Positions 26,053 to 33,290 of a stretch of 64,000 nucleotides of DNA are shown here, one piece after another. Under the pieces are notes generated by a model, which saw only the letters and a list, made by a program, of their open reading frames with translations, searched no databases and had not been told where the DNA came from. Position 1 is the stretch's first letter; every line of letters starts with the position of its first letter. This DNA is from Niallia taxi (GTDB lineage: Bacteria > Bacillota > Bacilli > Bacillales > Cytobacillaceae), in the NCBI RefSeq assembly GCF_004005475.1, contig NZ_RZTZ01000001.1, positions 496,001-560,000 of the forward strand, written 5' to 3'. A program made the translations under genes and the position numbers.

Positions 26053-27768
26053 TTGAAACTGCTAAAAAACTTAAACATTACCAGAAAGCTTTTGATTATC
26101 ACACTAGTAAGTGCTGCAGCACTTTGCTCCGTTGGTTTTTTAGGCTTAAATTATATTCGTGTTATGGCTGAGGATTCAGAAGTTATGTACAAGGAGAATC
26201 TGCTGCCGATAACAGATATGCTGCAGATTAGAATTAATACAAGAGCAAGCAGCGCTTATACACTTGAACTGCTGCTTACAAAAGATGCAGCTAAAAATAA
26301 AGAACTGCAGGAGGAAATTAAGTCTGCCTGGGAGGAAATTGATACACTTGTTGCTAAGATTGAGAGTGGCAAAATGACGGCGGAAGAAAAAGCACTGCTT
26401 GACCAGTTTAAGGAGGAGGTAACTCCGTTAACTGCCGGCAGAGATAAAGTGGTTAATCTTGCTCTTGCTAATAAAAACACAGAAGGCTATGAAATTTACT
26501 TAAAAGAAGTAGAAACAAACAGAGCAAAAGTAAACGAAACGTTAAAGGAGCTTGCTGCTGCGAAAACGAAGCATGCGGAAAAGATTTACACGAAAAGTAA
26601 GGAAACCTTAACTACAGTTACTATTTTTGTTGCGGCTGTCATCATTTTGGCTGTTTTGCTACTGTTACTATTGAGTTATATTATCGGCCAGATGATTGTA
26701 AAACCAGTCAAGGAAGTAAAAGAGCTTCTTTCTATGGCAGAGGATGGAGATTTTACTGTTAAAGGAAGCTACCAATCAAAGGATGAAATTGGCGAACTTG
26801 CTAATTCCTTCAATAATATGACAGCAAAGCTTCAATCTGTTTTCAGTACTGTATATGATTCTTCGCAACAGGTTGCTGCTGCTTCAGAAGAGCTGAGTGC
26901 AAGTGCGGAGGAAAACAGCAAAGCAAGTGAGCATATAACACTTACTATGCAGGAGCTTACTGTAGGAACAGATAAACAAGTTGATAAAATCGAAGACAGT
27001 GCCGATATCATCAGCAATATTACGACATATACAAAAACAATTGCTGATAATACAGATAAAATAACAAAAGATGTCCTTCATGCATCTCAAGTGTCTGCAG
27101 AGGGAAATGAAGCAATTACAGAAGTAAATAAGCAAATGAATTCTATTTATGCTAATGTTACCAGCTTATCAGAAGCTGTCCGAAGCTTAAATGAACGTTC
27201 AAATGAGATTGGAGAAATTACGAATGTCATCACTGGTATTTCAGCCCAAACAAACCTGTTGGCATTGAATGCAGCAATTGAAGCGGCACGTGCTGGAGAG
27301 CATGGCAAAGGCTTTGCAGTCGTTGCTGATGAAGTTAGGACACTTGCAGAGGAATCTACTAAATCAACAGAACAAATCTCGAATTTGATTCAATTAATTC
27401 AAAAGGATACAGAGTATACACTTCAAACAATGGAAAGAGCCTCACAGGAAGTTAACTCAGGCTTAACTGTCGTTCATACAGCAGGTGCTTCCTTCCAAAA
27501 AATCGAAACAGCCGTTAATGGTGTCGTCTCGCAAATTGAAGACATTTCAGAAGCACTGCAAAAACTAGCAAATGGAACAGAAACTGTTCATACTTCAATT
27601 GATGAAGTTAGTGATGTAGCAAAGGATTCTGCTTCCATCACACAAAATATCTCTGCTGCAACACAGGAACAGCTTGCCTCAATGGAAGAAATCACTTCCT
27701 CTTCTCAAGCGCTGGCCCTTTTAGCAGATGATCTACAAGCCATCATTAAGCAATTTAAAATTGGTTAA
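26053..27768 (+). CDS. Methyl-accepting chemotaxis protein (4HB-MCP type)
   Basis: A 571-residue chemoreceptor. Order: first membrane helix (residues ~13-32), a four-helix-bundle ligand domain (~35-190), second helix (~190-212), HAMP (~213-265), and a methylation/signalling coiled coil with the hairpin [20 protein letters not shown] near residues 395-415. It ends with the usual amphipathic helix. The start is TTG at 26053 behind AAAAAGGAG. A sigma-D-like promoter precedes it and a strong terminator follows. It should signal to CheA through CheW; the ligand is unknown. Unlike the receptor at 10420-12399, this one is intact. Confidence 0.93.
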   Translation: MKLLKNLNITRKLLIITLVSAAALCSVGFLGLNYIRVMAEDSEVMYKENLLPITDMLQIRINTRASSAYTLELLLTKDAAKNKELQEEIKSAWEEIDTLVAKIESGKMTAEEKALLDQFKEEVTPLTAGRDKVVNLALANKNTEGYEIYLKEVETNRAKVNETLKELAAAKTKHAEKIYTKSKETLTTVTIFVAAVIILAVLLLLLLSYIIGQMIVKPVKEVKELLSMAEDGDFTVKGSYQSKDEIGELANSFNNMTAKLQSVFSTVYDSSQQVAAASEELSASAEENSKASEHITLTMQELTVGTDKQVDKIEDSADIISNITTYTKTIADNTDKITKDVLHASQVSAEGNEAITEVNKQMNSIYANVTSLSEAVRSLNERSNEIGEITNVITGISAQTNLLALNAAIEAARAGEHGKGFAVVADEVRTLAEESTKSTEQISNLIQLIQKDTEYTLQTMERASQEVNSGLTVVHTAGASFQKIETAVNGVVSQIEDISEALQKLANGTETVHTSIDEVSDVAKDSASITQNISAATQEQLASMEEITSSSQALALLADDLQAIIKQFKIG

Positions 27769-27770
27769 CA

Positions 27771-27812
27771 AACAAACATGCCCTGAAATAATTATTTCGG
27801 GGCATGTTTGTT
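27771..27812. terminator. Bidirectional terminator between chemoreceptor and ogt
   Basis: The stem aacaaacatgccc/ggggcatgtttgtt, extended by inner gaaat/atttc pairing, is flanked by T residues on both strands and overlaps the ogt stop. Confidence 0.8.
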
Positions 27813-28274
27813 TTCATGCTCCAAAAGCCATTCCTTTCTCCATAAGCCGCCTGCATAACCTGTCAAGCTGCCATTGCTGCCAATAATCCGGTGACATGGC
27901 AGAACAATACAAAGCTTATTTTTTCCATTTGTACTGCCAACTGCCCGAACTGCCTTTTCATTACCGATTGCTGCTGCAATGTCTTTATAGGAGCCGGTCT
28001 TACCGTAAGAAATAGACGGTAATGTATTCCAGACATTTTTTTGGAAATCTGTACCTTCGACTATATATGGAAAAGAAAATGTCTCAAGCTCTCCTTTAAA
28101 ATACAAATCAAGCTGTTGATAGCAATCTATTAATGATTTTGGCGTGTTTTCCGTCAAGGGATATTGCAAGATGTCTCTTTCTGTAAACAGTACAGAGTAT
28201 ACCCCTTCTTCAGTACCTGTGATTTCAACAATCCCAATTGGTGATTGATAATCAATCATATATTTATCGCTCAT
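27792..28274 (-). CDS. ogt: Methylated-DNA--protein-cysteine methyltransferase
   Basis: A 160-residue DNA repair protein with the active-site motif LCIVLPCHRIIGSNGSLTGYAGG near residues 122-144, where the Cys of PCHR accepts the alkyl group from O6-alkylguanine. An N-terminal ribonuclease-like domain is present in the usual length. The ATG follows GGAGGAATGTTAA. It is 22 nt downstream of the HAD gene and probably in one transcript with it. Ogt and constitutive Dat-type enzymes are hard to separate by sequence alone. Confidence 0.9.
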   Translation of the reverse strand: MSDKYMIDYQSPIGIVEITGTEEGVYSVLFTERDILQYPLTENTPKSLIDCYQQLDLYFKGELETFSFPYIVEGTDFQKNVWNTLPSISYGKTGSYKDIAAAIGNEKAVRAVGSTNGKNKLCIVLPCHRIIGSNGSLTGYAGGLWRKEWLLEHENKHAPK

Positions 28275-28296
28275 TTAACATTCCTCCAGCTATTTA

Positions 28297-28968
28297 TTAC
28301 ATGTCTTGATTGAGTTTTTTTATCAGCATTGGAATCTCTGCCAAATCCTTCACGATATAATCCATTCCAGCACTGCTCCAATCAGAATTCTCTTTCCATA
28401 CTCCCAGCATTCCAACATTACGGGCTGCTTCTATATCATTTCGTGGATGATCGCCTATAAAAAGACTTTCTTCAGGATTTACTTCCAGCCTTTGCAGCGC
28501 TCGCAGAAAAATGGCCGGGTCTGGCTTTCGCAAACCCTCCCATTCTGATATCAATATCGCATCAAAAAAGTGTTTGATTCCTAATGACTCTATATTACTT
28601 TGCTGAAACCGTCCATATCCGTTTGAGATGATTCCTAAGCGAAGCCCTGCTGATGAAAGCTGTGCCAACATTTCGTTTAAATGTGAAAAAGGCACACAGC
28701 TATATGGAAACTCCTCTATATAATCTTGCAGCAGCCCCTGCCAAGTGATTCCAGCCAAGTGAAATTCTTCAACAAGCTGCTGATAGACTTTATCCTTCCA
28801 AACATAGCCCTTTTCATCCAAGGTGATGAATCTGCTTATATATGTTTCTTTCGAAATATCGCTTGTCTTTTTTATTATGCGGTTATATTGTCGTTCAGCA
28901 AAATGCAGGACCGATTCGTTTCTGTTTAATAATGTTCCATCTAAATCAAACAAAACTGCTTTTATCAT
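28297..28968 (-). CDS. HAD-superfamily hydrolase
   Basis: 223 residues with the HAD motifs: motif I AVLFDLDGTLLN at the N-terminus, motif II LGIISNGYGRFQQ, the Lys motif with GLRKPDPAIFLRAL, and motif III LFIGDHPRNDIEAARNVGM. The four-helix cap between motif I and II makes it class I (phosphatase-like, YjjG/PGP type). ATG at 28968 is chosen because AGGGGC lies about 8 nt upstream and the protein then begins directly with motif I. The substrate is unknown. It is probably transcribed with ogt. Confidence 0.88.
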   Translation of the reverse strand: MIKAVLFDLDGTLLNRNESVLHFAERQYNRIIKKTSDISKETYISRFITLDEKGYVWKDKVYQQLVEEFHLAGITWQGLLQDYIEEFPYSCVPFSHLNEMLAQLSSAGLRLGIISNGYGRFQQSNIESLGIKHFFDAILISEWEGLRKPDPAIFLRALQRLEVNPEESLFIGDHPRNDIEAARNVGMLGVWKENSDWSSAGMDYIVKDLAEIPMLIKKLNQDM

Positions 28969-29035
28969 ATAAACAGCCCCTACCTTTTCTTCCATTATAA
29001 ACTATTGCTTTCAACATGGCTCAAGCCACAAAAAA

Positions 29036-29060
29036 ACTGACTGAAAATTTTTCAGTCAGT
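29036..29060 (-). terminator. Terminator of the MetE-like gene
   Basis: The 12-bp stem actgactgaaaa/ttttcagtcagt lies just past the stop at 29076 and is followed on the minus strand by six T residues. Confidence 0.8.
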
Positions 29061-29075
29061 CAGCTTTATAAAGCA

Positions 29076-30191
29076 TTATTTCCAAACATCATTTGAAATT
29101 TCTACAACATGGCGGAGCTTATCCCATTGCTGCTCTTCTGTCAGCAGGTTGCCTTCTTCTGTTGATGCAAAGCCACACTGCGGGCTTAAGCACAACTGAT
29201 TTAAGTCAACATAGCGTGATGCTTCTTCAATACGACGTTTAATAACATCCTTATCCTCTAGTTCACCGAATTTAGAAGTAATTAATCCAAGTACGATGTT
29301 TAAGTCTGGTCTGTTAACGAAACGGAGCGGTTCAAAACCACCTGAACGATCATTATCATATTCAAGGAAGAATCCATCAATATTTAAATGACCAAACAGC
29401 TTTTCAGCAACCGGCTCATAACCACCTGAAGAAATCCATGTAGAACGGAAATTGCCTCGGCATATATGCATCGTTACTTTAAAATCATCTGGACGATCAG
29501 AAACTGCTTCATTCAACGTTTCTAAATATTTTCTGCTTAAGTAGTCAGGATCCATTCCTTTTGCGCGCAGCTGCTCCTTCTGTTCTTCTGAACAAAGGTA
29601 TGCCCATGATGTATCATCAAGTTGCACATAACGGCAGCCTGCATCATAAAACGCTTTAAGGCCCTTTTTGTAAGTTTGCGCAAGATCTGCGAAAAATTCA
29701 TCTTGGTCCGGATACACAGCCTTGTCAACTTCACCGCGGAAATGAAGCATACTTGGACTTGGAATCGTCAATTTTGCTGTATGGTCACCAGCTGCAGCTT
29801 GAAGAAATTTAAAATCCTCAAGGAATGGGTGCTTGTCAAACCCAAGCTTGTCCGTAACCTTAATAGCACGTGATTTTGTTTGCTTTTGCTGGAATTGGAT
29901 ACCAGATCCAGTTTGATAACCTGTCACACCTTGTAGGTCCTCAAGAAAATCAAAATGCCACCATGCTCTGCGGAATTCTCCATCTGTTACAGCTTGAAGG
30001 CCAACTTCCTTCTGCTTTTCTACAATTCTGGCAATCTCTTCATTTTCTATTATTTTTAATTGCTCTGCAGTAATCTCGTCAGCTGCTCTTTGTAGACGCG
30101 CCTTCTTAATTGCCTCAGATCTCAATAAGCTTCCTACTTGGTCTGCGCGAAATGGTGCTGTTTTCTGTGATGATTTATCAATCGTTTGCAT
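29076..30191 (-). CDS. MetE-like methyltransferase domain protein (YxjG/YxjH type)
   Basis: A 371-residue single-domain relative of the C-terminal half of cobalamin-independent methionine synthase. Visible marks: FRADQVGSLLRSEAIKKAR, VTDGEFRRAWWHFDFLE, the substrate/zinc region MHICRGNFRSTW, and QLCLSPQCGFAS with the last Cys ligand. B. subtilis YxjG and YxjH have this form and length and are linked to methionine supply. Those genes carry S-box leaders; I see none here. The gene instead lies 110 nt downstream of a LysR-type regulator on the same strand. The ATG follows AGAGGGAATTAG. Confidence 0.85.
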   Translation of the reverse strand: MQTIDKSSQKTAPFRADQVGSLLRSEAIKKARLQRAADEITAEQLKIIENEEIARIVEKQKEVGLQAVTDGEFRRAWWHFDFLEDLQGVTGYQTGSGIQFQQKQTKSRAIKVTDKLGFDKHPFLEDFKFLQAAAGDHTAKLTIPSPSMLHFRGEVDKAVYPDQDEFFADLAQTYKKGLKAFYDAGCRYVQLDDTSWAYLCSEEQKEQLRAKGMDPDYLSRKYLETLNEAVSDRPDDFKVTMHICRGNFRSTWISSGGYEPVAEKLFGHLNIDGFFLEYDNDRSGGFEPLRFVNRPDLNIVLGLITSKFGELEDKDVIKRRIEEASRYVDLNQLCLSPQCGFASTEEGNLLTEEQQWDKLRHVVEISNDVWK

Positions 30192-30301
30192 CTAATTCCC
30201 TCTTTTCCCTTTGTCGTTCCTATATTGTCTGTATATTAGCATAATTAAAAGGGTATAGAGTAACTGATAAAAGTAATTATCCGTTATAACTAAAAGCTAT
30301 A

Positions 30302-31216
30302 TCACTTAGTAGCATAGTAATCGACAAATCTTTTAAGCTCTTCTAAATAAAGGCTTGCAATCCTGCTTAATCTTGTTTTTTTGTTTACAATCCATCCTAC
30401 TGAAATCGTTTCCTCTTCAGCTAGCGGAACAGAAACAATATCAGATCCATTTAAATCCGAGCTTAAAATCCCTGTTGAAATGGTGTACCCATTCAGCCCA
30501 ATCAGCAGATTGAATAAAGTAGCACGGTCACTTACTTGGATTGATTTTTTGCGAGGAATAGTACTGAATATTTCCTCCGCATAATAAAAGGAATTAAACT
30601 CCCCCTGCTCAAAGGACAGCCGCGGATATGCTTCTAAATCTCCAAGCGTTACCGACGACCTTTTCGCTAGAGGATTTTGGGCACTCACAAAAATATGCGG
30701 ACCCGCCTCAAATAAAGAATGGAAATCAAGTCCTTCTTGTTCGAGCATTTGCAGCATAACCTTTTCATTAAACGAGCTGACATAAAGGATACCAATTTCA
30801 CTCCGAAAGTTTTTAACATCCTCAATGATTTCATATGTCCGTGTTTCCCGCAAAGTAAATTGATATTCGTCTGCCCCATGCTGTTTGATCATTTCGACAA
30901 ATGCGTTAACAGCAAATGCATAATGCTGTGTCGATACAGAGAAAAGCTGTTGAGAAGGCGCGCTGTCAAAATACCTGCGTTCAAGCAGCTCCGCCTGCTC
31001 CACTACTTGGCGGGCATATCCAAGAAATTCAGCACCGTTTTTTGATAATGTGATTCCTTTTGACGTCCGTAAAAAAATCTCAAAGCCCATCTCCTTTTCC
31101 AGTTCTTTAACTGCCTTCGACAAGCTCGGCTGTGACATATATAAACGCCTTGCCGCTTCATTAATAGAGCCGCATAAAACTATTTCCACCACATACTTCA
31201 ATTGCTGGAGTGTCAT
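30302..31216 (-). CDS. LysR-type transcriptional regulator
   Basis: 304 residues. The N-terminal winged helix (MTLQQLKYVVEIVLCGSINEAARRLYMSQPSLSKAVKELEKE, residues 1-42) is a classic LysR domain, followed by a two-lobed effector domain. ATG at 31216 is chosen over an earlier in-frame start because AGGAGGT lies directly upstream and the domain begins at the first residue, as usual. It precedes the MetE-like gene on the same strand and may control it, although LysR targets are more often divergent. The effector is unknown. Confidence 0.9.
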   Translation of the reverse strand: MTLQQLKYVVEIVLCGSINEAARRLYMSQPSLSKAVKELEKEMGFEIFLRTSKGITLSKNGAEFLGYARQVVEQAELLERRYFDSAPSQQLFSVSTQHYAFAVNAFVEMIKQHGADEYQFTLRETRTYEIIEDVKNFRSEIGILYVSSFNEKVMLQMLEQEGLDFHSLFEAGPHIFVSAQNPLAKRSSVTLGDLEAYPRLSFEQGEFNSFYYAEEIFSTIPRKKSIQVSDRATLFNLLIGLNGYTISTGILSSDLNGSDIVSVPLAEEETISVGWIVNKKTRLSRIASLYLEELKRFVDYYATK

Positions 31217-31406
31217 AAAATTACCTCCTGTTTTTTTATAGTTATGTATAATCGCTACCTGACTCATATTTATACTATTTATAAAGTAATTAATAGGTAG
31301 CTGTTCATCCACTGTCATTAATTTCTTGTAAATTTAATTTTTTACATAATATCATATTTTTATTGCTTATATAAGGGGATTAAGATACTATAGTTTTGGA
31401 TTGGAA

Positions 31407-31425
31407 GAATATTTGTAAAATATTC
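31407..31425. promoter_or_regulatory. Perfect dyad GAATATTT-GTA-AAATATTC
   Basis: A 19-bp inverted repeat in the divergent region between the LysR gene and the Excalibur gene, about 80 nt before the latter's start. It could be an operator or a weak hairpin; no regulator is assigned. Confidence 0.4.
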
Positions 31426-31502
31426 CGATTTTTGCTAAAAAAAGCTCTTATTCTAGCGATATTAATAAAGTAGAAATTATCAAGAATGGTAAGGAGAAAC
31501 AT

Positions 31503-31772
31503 ATGAAAACAATTATGAAAGCAACTTTGGCAACAGGCCTGCTTTTTAGCTTTACACTTGGCACAGTCCATAATGCAGAGGCTGCTACAAAAGTAGTTAC
31601 CTACAAAAACTGCACAGAGCTAAATAAAAAATACAAGGGTGGAGTAGCCCGCGCTGCAAATGTGAAGAACAAAGGCGGAAAAACAAAATACAAGCCATAC
31701 GTATCGAAAGCTCTTTATGATGCCAACAAAAAAAGCGATAGAGATAAAGATTTAATTGCTTGTGAAAAATAA
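31503..31772 (+). CDS. Secreted Excalibur calcium-binding domain protein
   Basis: An 89-residue protein with a signal peptide (basic start, hydrophobic LATGLLFSFTLGT, likely cleavage after AEA near residue 27). The rest is one Excalibur domain: YKNCTELNKKYKGGVARA, ending with the DxDxDG-like SDRDKDLIACEK that holds the acidic metal ligands and second Cys. Such domains bind Ca2+ and occur on surface nucleases or alone. The final Gly of the loop is replaced (RDKDLIACE). ATG behind AAGGAG; strong terminator after it; monocistronic. Confidence 0.88.
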   Translation: MKTIMKATLATGLLFSFTLGTVHNAEAATKVVTYKNCTELNKKYKGGVARAANVKNKGGKTKYKPYVSKALYDANKKSDRDKDLIACEK

Positions 31773-31783
31773 ATAGACTGAAA

Positions 31784-31820
31784 AAACCAGAACTTATCTT
31801 CCTTAGTTCTGGTTTTTTTT
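31784..31820 (+). terminator. Terminator of the Excalibur protein gene
   Basis: The 11-bp stem aaaccagaact/agttctggttt is followed by a run of T residues. Confidence 0.85.
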
Positions 31821-31956
31821 ACACCTTTAACCACTTAAAAGTATTAAATGCTCTCCATACATTTTTAAATTGTACATGTAATTGGCATGATTAAACCATA
31901 CCCGGACAAAATTAAACACATTCTTTCTTCCTTATTTTAGTAAATCTATCATTTCT

Positions 31957-31981
31957 GTTTAAACCTCCTCACAGCGGGAAA
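31957..31981 (+). promoter_or_regulatory. Sigma-B-like promoter of the stress protein gene
   Basis: GTTTAA (31957-31962), 13 nt, GGGAAA (31976-31981), close to the general-stress consensus GTTTAA-N13/15-GGGTAT, about 45 nt upstream of a YflT-type stress gene. Confidence 0.65.
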
Positions 31982-32024
31982 AAAGTTGATAAGAAAATCA
32001 TTTTGAATTAGTCAAGGAGGATGA

Positions 32025-32633
32025 ATGAAAATGGCAAAAAGTATAGTAGCTGTTTATGAGACTCCCCAAGAGACAATTGATGCCATTGAAAGATTAACTG
32101 CAAAAGGATATGAAGCAGAGGATTTTTCTGTTGTGACAAACAGAACAGACACGGATTATCTCGAATCACGAACAGATGCAAATATTGCCTCTGCAGAAGA
32201 TAATGAATCTGCTGGTTTTTTTGAAAGATTAAAAAGCTATTTCACCATGGAGGACCTTGGATTTGGCGCAAATGAAAGCAAAACTGCCGACATAGACATA
32301 CCAGCAGCAGAGCTGGATCAGTATTCAGACCAGCTGGAAGAAGGGAAGTTTTTGCTCGCTGTTGAAGGGGATGTTAACGAAATCACTGCAAACATAGCAG
32401 ATGACTATCCAAATATGCGGCCATTAAATGACGTTAATCCGACAAACAGAGCACAAGGGATGAATATTTCCTTAGGGCCTAATGAGGATTATGAACGCAG
32501 GAACCCTGTATTTGAAGATACTCCAGATACGCCAATATTGGAAAGAAGAGCTGGGGGCAATAATAACAGAGAGGCAACAGATGAAGTCGTGCTAGATAGG
32601 TCCCTACCGCGAAATGAACATTTATCAAAATAG
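32025..32633 (+). CDS. General stress protein, YflT (17M) type
   Basis: About 202 residues. The N-terminal ~110 residues match the heat-induced stress protein domain (PF11181): SIVAVYETPQETIDAIERLTAKGYEAEDFSVVTN, then FFERLKSYFTMEDLG, the acidic stretch, and LAVEGDV. The C-terminal third is polar and low complexity (NPTNRAQGMN...RRAGGNNNREATDE). The start may be ATG at 32025 or at 32031; both follow CAAGGAGG. The sigma-B-like promoter upstream agrees with the family. The molecular role is unknown. Confidence 0.82.
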   Translation: MKMAKSIVAVYETPQETIDAIERLTAKGYEAEDFSVVTNRTDTDYLESRTDANIASAEDNESAGFFERLKSYFTMEDLGFGANESKTADIDIPAAELDQYSDQLEEGKFLLAVEGDVNEITANIADDYPNMRPLNDVNPTNRAQGMNISLGPNEDYERRNPVFEDTPDTPILERRAGGNNNREATDEVVLDRSLPRNEHLSK

Positions 32634-32649
32634 TAATCATCTATAAGAG

Positions 32650-32684
32650 AAAGCCGGATTTGCTTAGAGCAAATCCGGCTTTTT
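32650..32684. terminator. Terminator between the stress gene and the 58-codon ORF
   Basis: The 14-bp stem aaagccggatttgc/gcaaatccggcttt is followed by T residues on the plus strand; it may also stop minus-strand transcripts. Confidence 0.85.
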
Positions 32685-32690
32685 CAAGCT

Positions 32691-32867
32691 CTATTTCTTA
32701 TCTTCAGTCAACCACAAAAAAAATCTAAAAGAAACAACAATAATTACAGATACTATTAAGTTTTCAAGCCACTTATAAGTTCCGGTCGCTGAATAATCAA
32801 AAAATACTAAAACAGTATAAACTAATATCAAATGTATCAGCAGAAACCATTTTCTAACAAACTCCAA
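32691..32867 (-). CDS. Small membrane protein ORF (58 residues), unknown
   Basis: TTG at 32865-32867 follows AGAGGTGG and opens 58 codons: a basic start MEFVRKW, a helix FLLIHLILVYTVLVFF, a short polar loop DYSATGTYKWLEN, a second helix LIVSVIIVVSFRFFLWL, and the end TEDKK. Two membrane passes with charged flanks are typical of a real small protein. It ends 7 nt before the shared terminator. No family is recognised. Without an ATG it would be missed by simple ORF filters. Confidence 0.55.
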   Translation of the reverse strand: MEFVRKWFLLIHLILVYTVLVFFDYSATGTYKWLENLIVSVIIVVSFRFFLWLTEDKK

Positions 32868-32985
32868 TTTACCACCTCTATATTTATCTTATTAGTATTA
32901 TTTTTTATTTTAACGAAAGTAAATAACTATATGTTTTAAAACTAGTCTTCGTTTTTAATCCTCCTTCTTGTAAAGTACCCCCTGA

Positions 32986-33216
32986 TGTCTTTCCAGTAAT
33001 ATATTAATAGAACCTTTTCAAATTAAAGCAGGTTATAAAGAGACTTTTAGTGTATCTGCAATAGCTACAATTGGTGAAATGCTTTATAAAAAGCAGTTTA
33101 CCGCTGCAGCTAAAAAAATTATAAAAATCGGAATCAGATCAAATGTATTTACATTAGCAGCTCAATTATTAGTTTGGGAGGGACAATGCGTATATAAAAT
33201 ACAAGGGTTTTGGTAA
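32986..33216 (+). pseudogene. Orphan ORF remnant without a usable start
   Basis: The frame is open from the TGA at 32983-32985 to a TAA at 33214-33216 (76 codons) and has coding-like composition. It includes IEPFQIKAGYKETFSV, a Lys/Ala/Ile-rich stretch, and the ending AAQLLVWEGQCVYKIQGFW. There is no start codon with a ribosome site; the only ATG (33079) lacks one. I read it as the 3' end of a decayed gene. The small size, a hydrophobic amphipathic stretch and Cys/Trp near the end recall peptide toxins, but I recognise no family. Confidence 0.4.
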
Positions 33217-33223
33217 ACAAAAA

Positions 33224-33248
33224 TAGAGCCCAATTAGTTTAGGCTCTA
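33224..33248 (-). terminator. Second terminator hairpin of the ABC operon
   Basis: The stem tagagcc/ggctcta is followed on the minus strand by TTTTTG; it lies directly past the stronger hairpin at 33251-33283. Confidence 0.65.
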
Positions 33249-33250
33249 AG

Positions 33251-33283
33251 CTTGTGGAGAAAGAAAGGTATTTTCTCCACAAG
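33251..33283 (-). terminator. Hairpin directly past the ABC permease stop
   Basis: The 12-13 bp stem cttgtggagaaa/ttttctccacaag. Together with the next hairpin it forms a double terminator. Confidence 0.7.
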
Positions 33284-33290
33284 CCTTGCA

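Noticed and set aside
30192-30301. Possible S-box (SAM riboswitch) before the MetE-like gene, as known for B. subtilis yxjG/yxjH
   Set aside because: The gap is only 110 nt and has none of the conserved S-box stems or a terminator.
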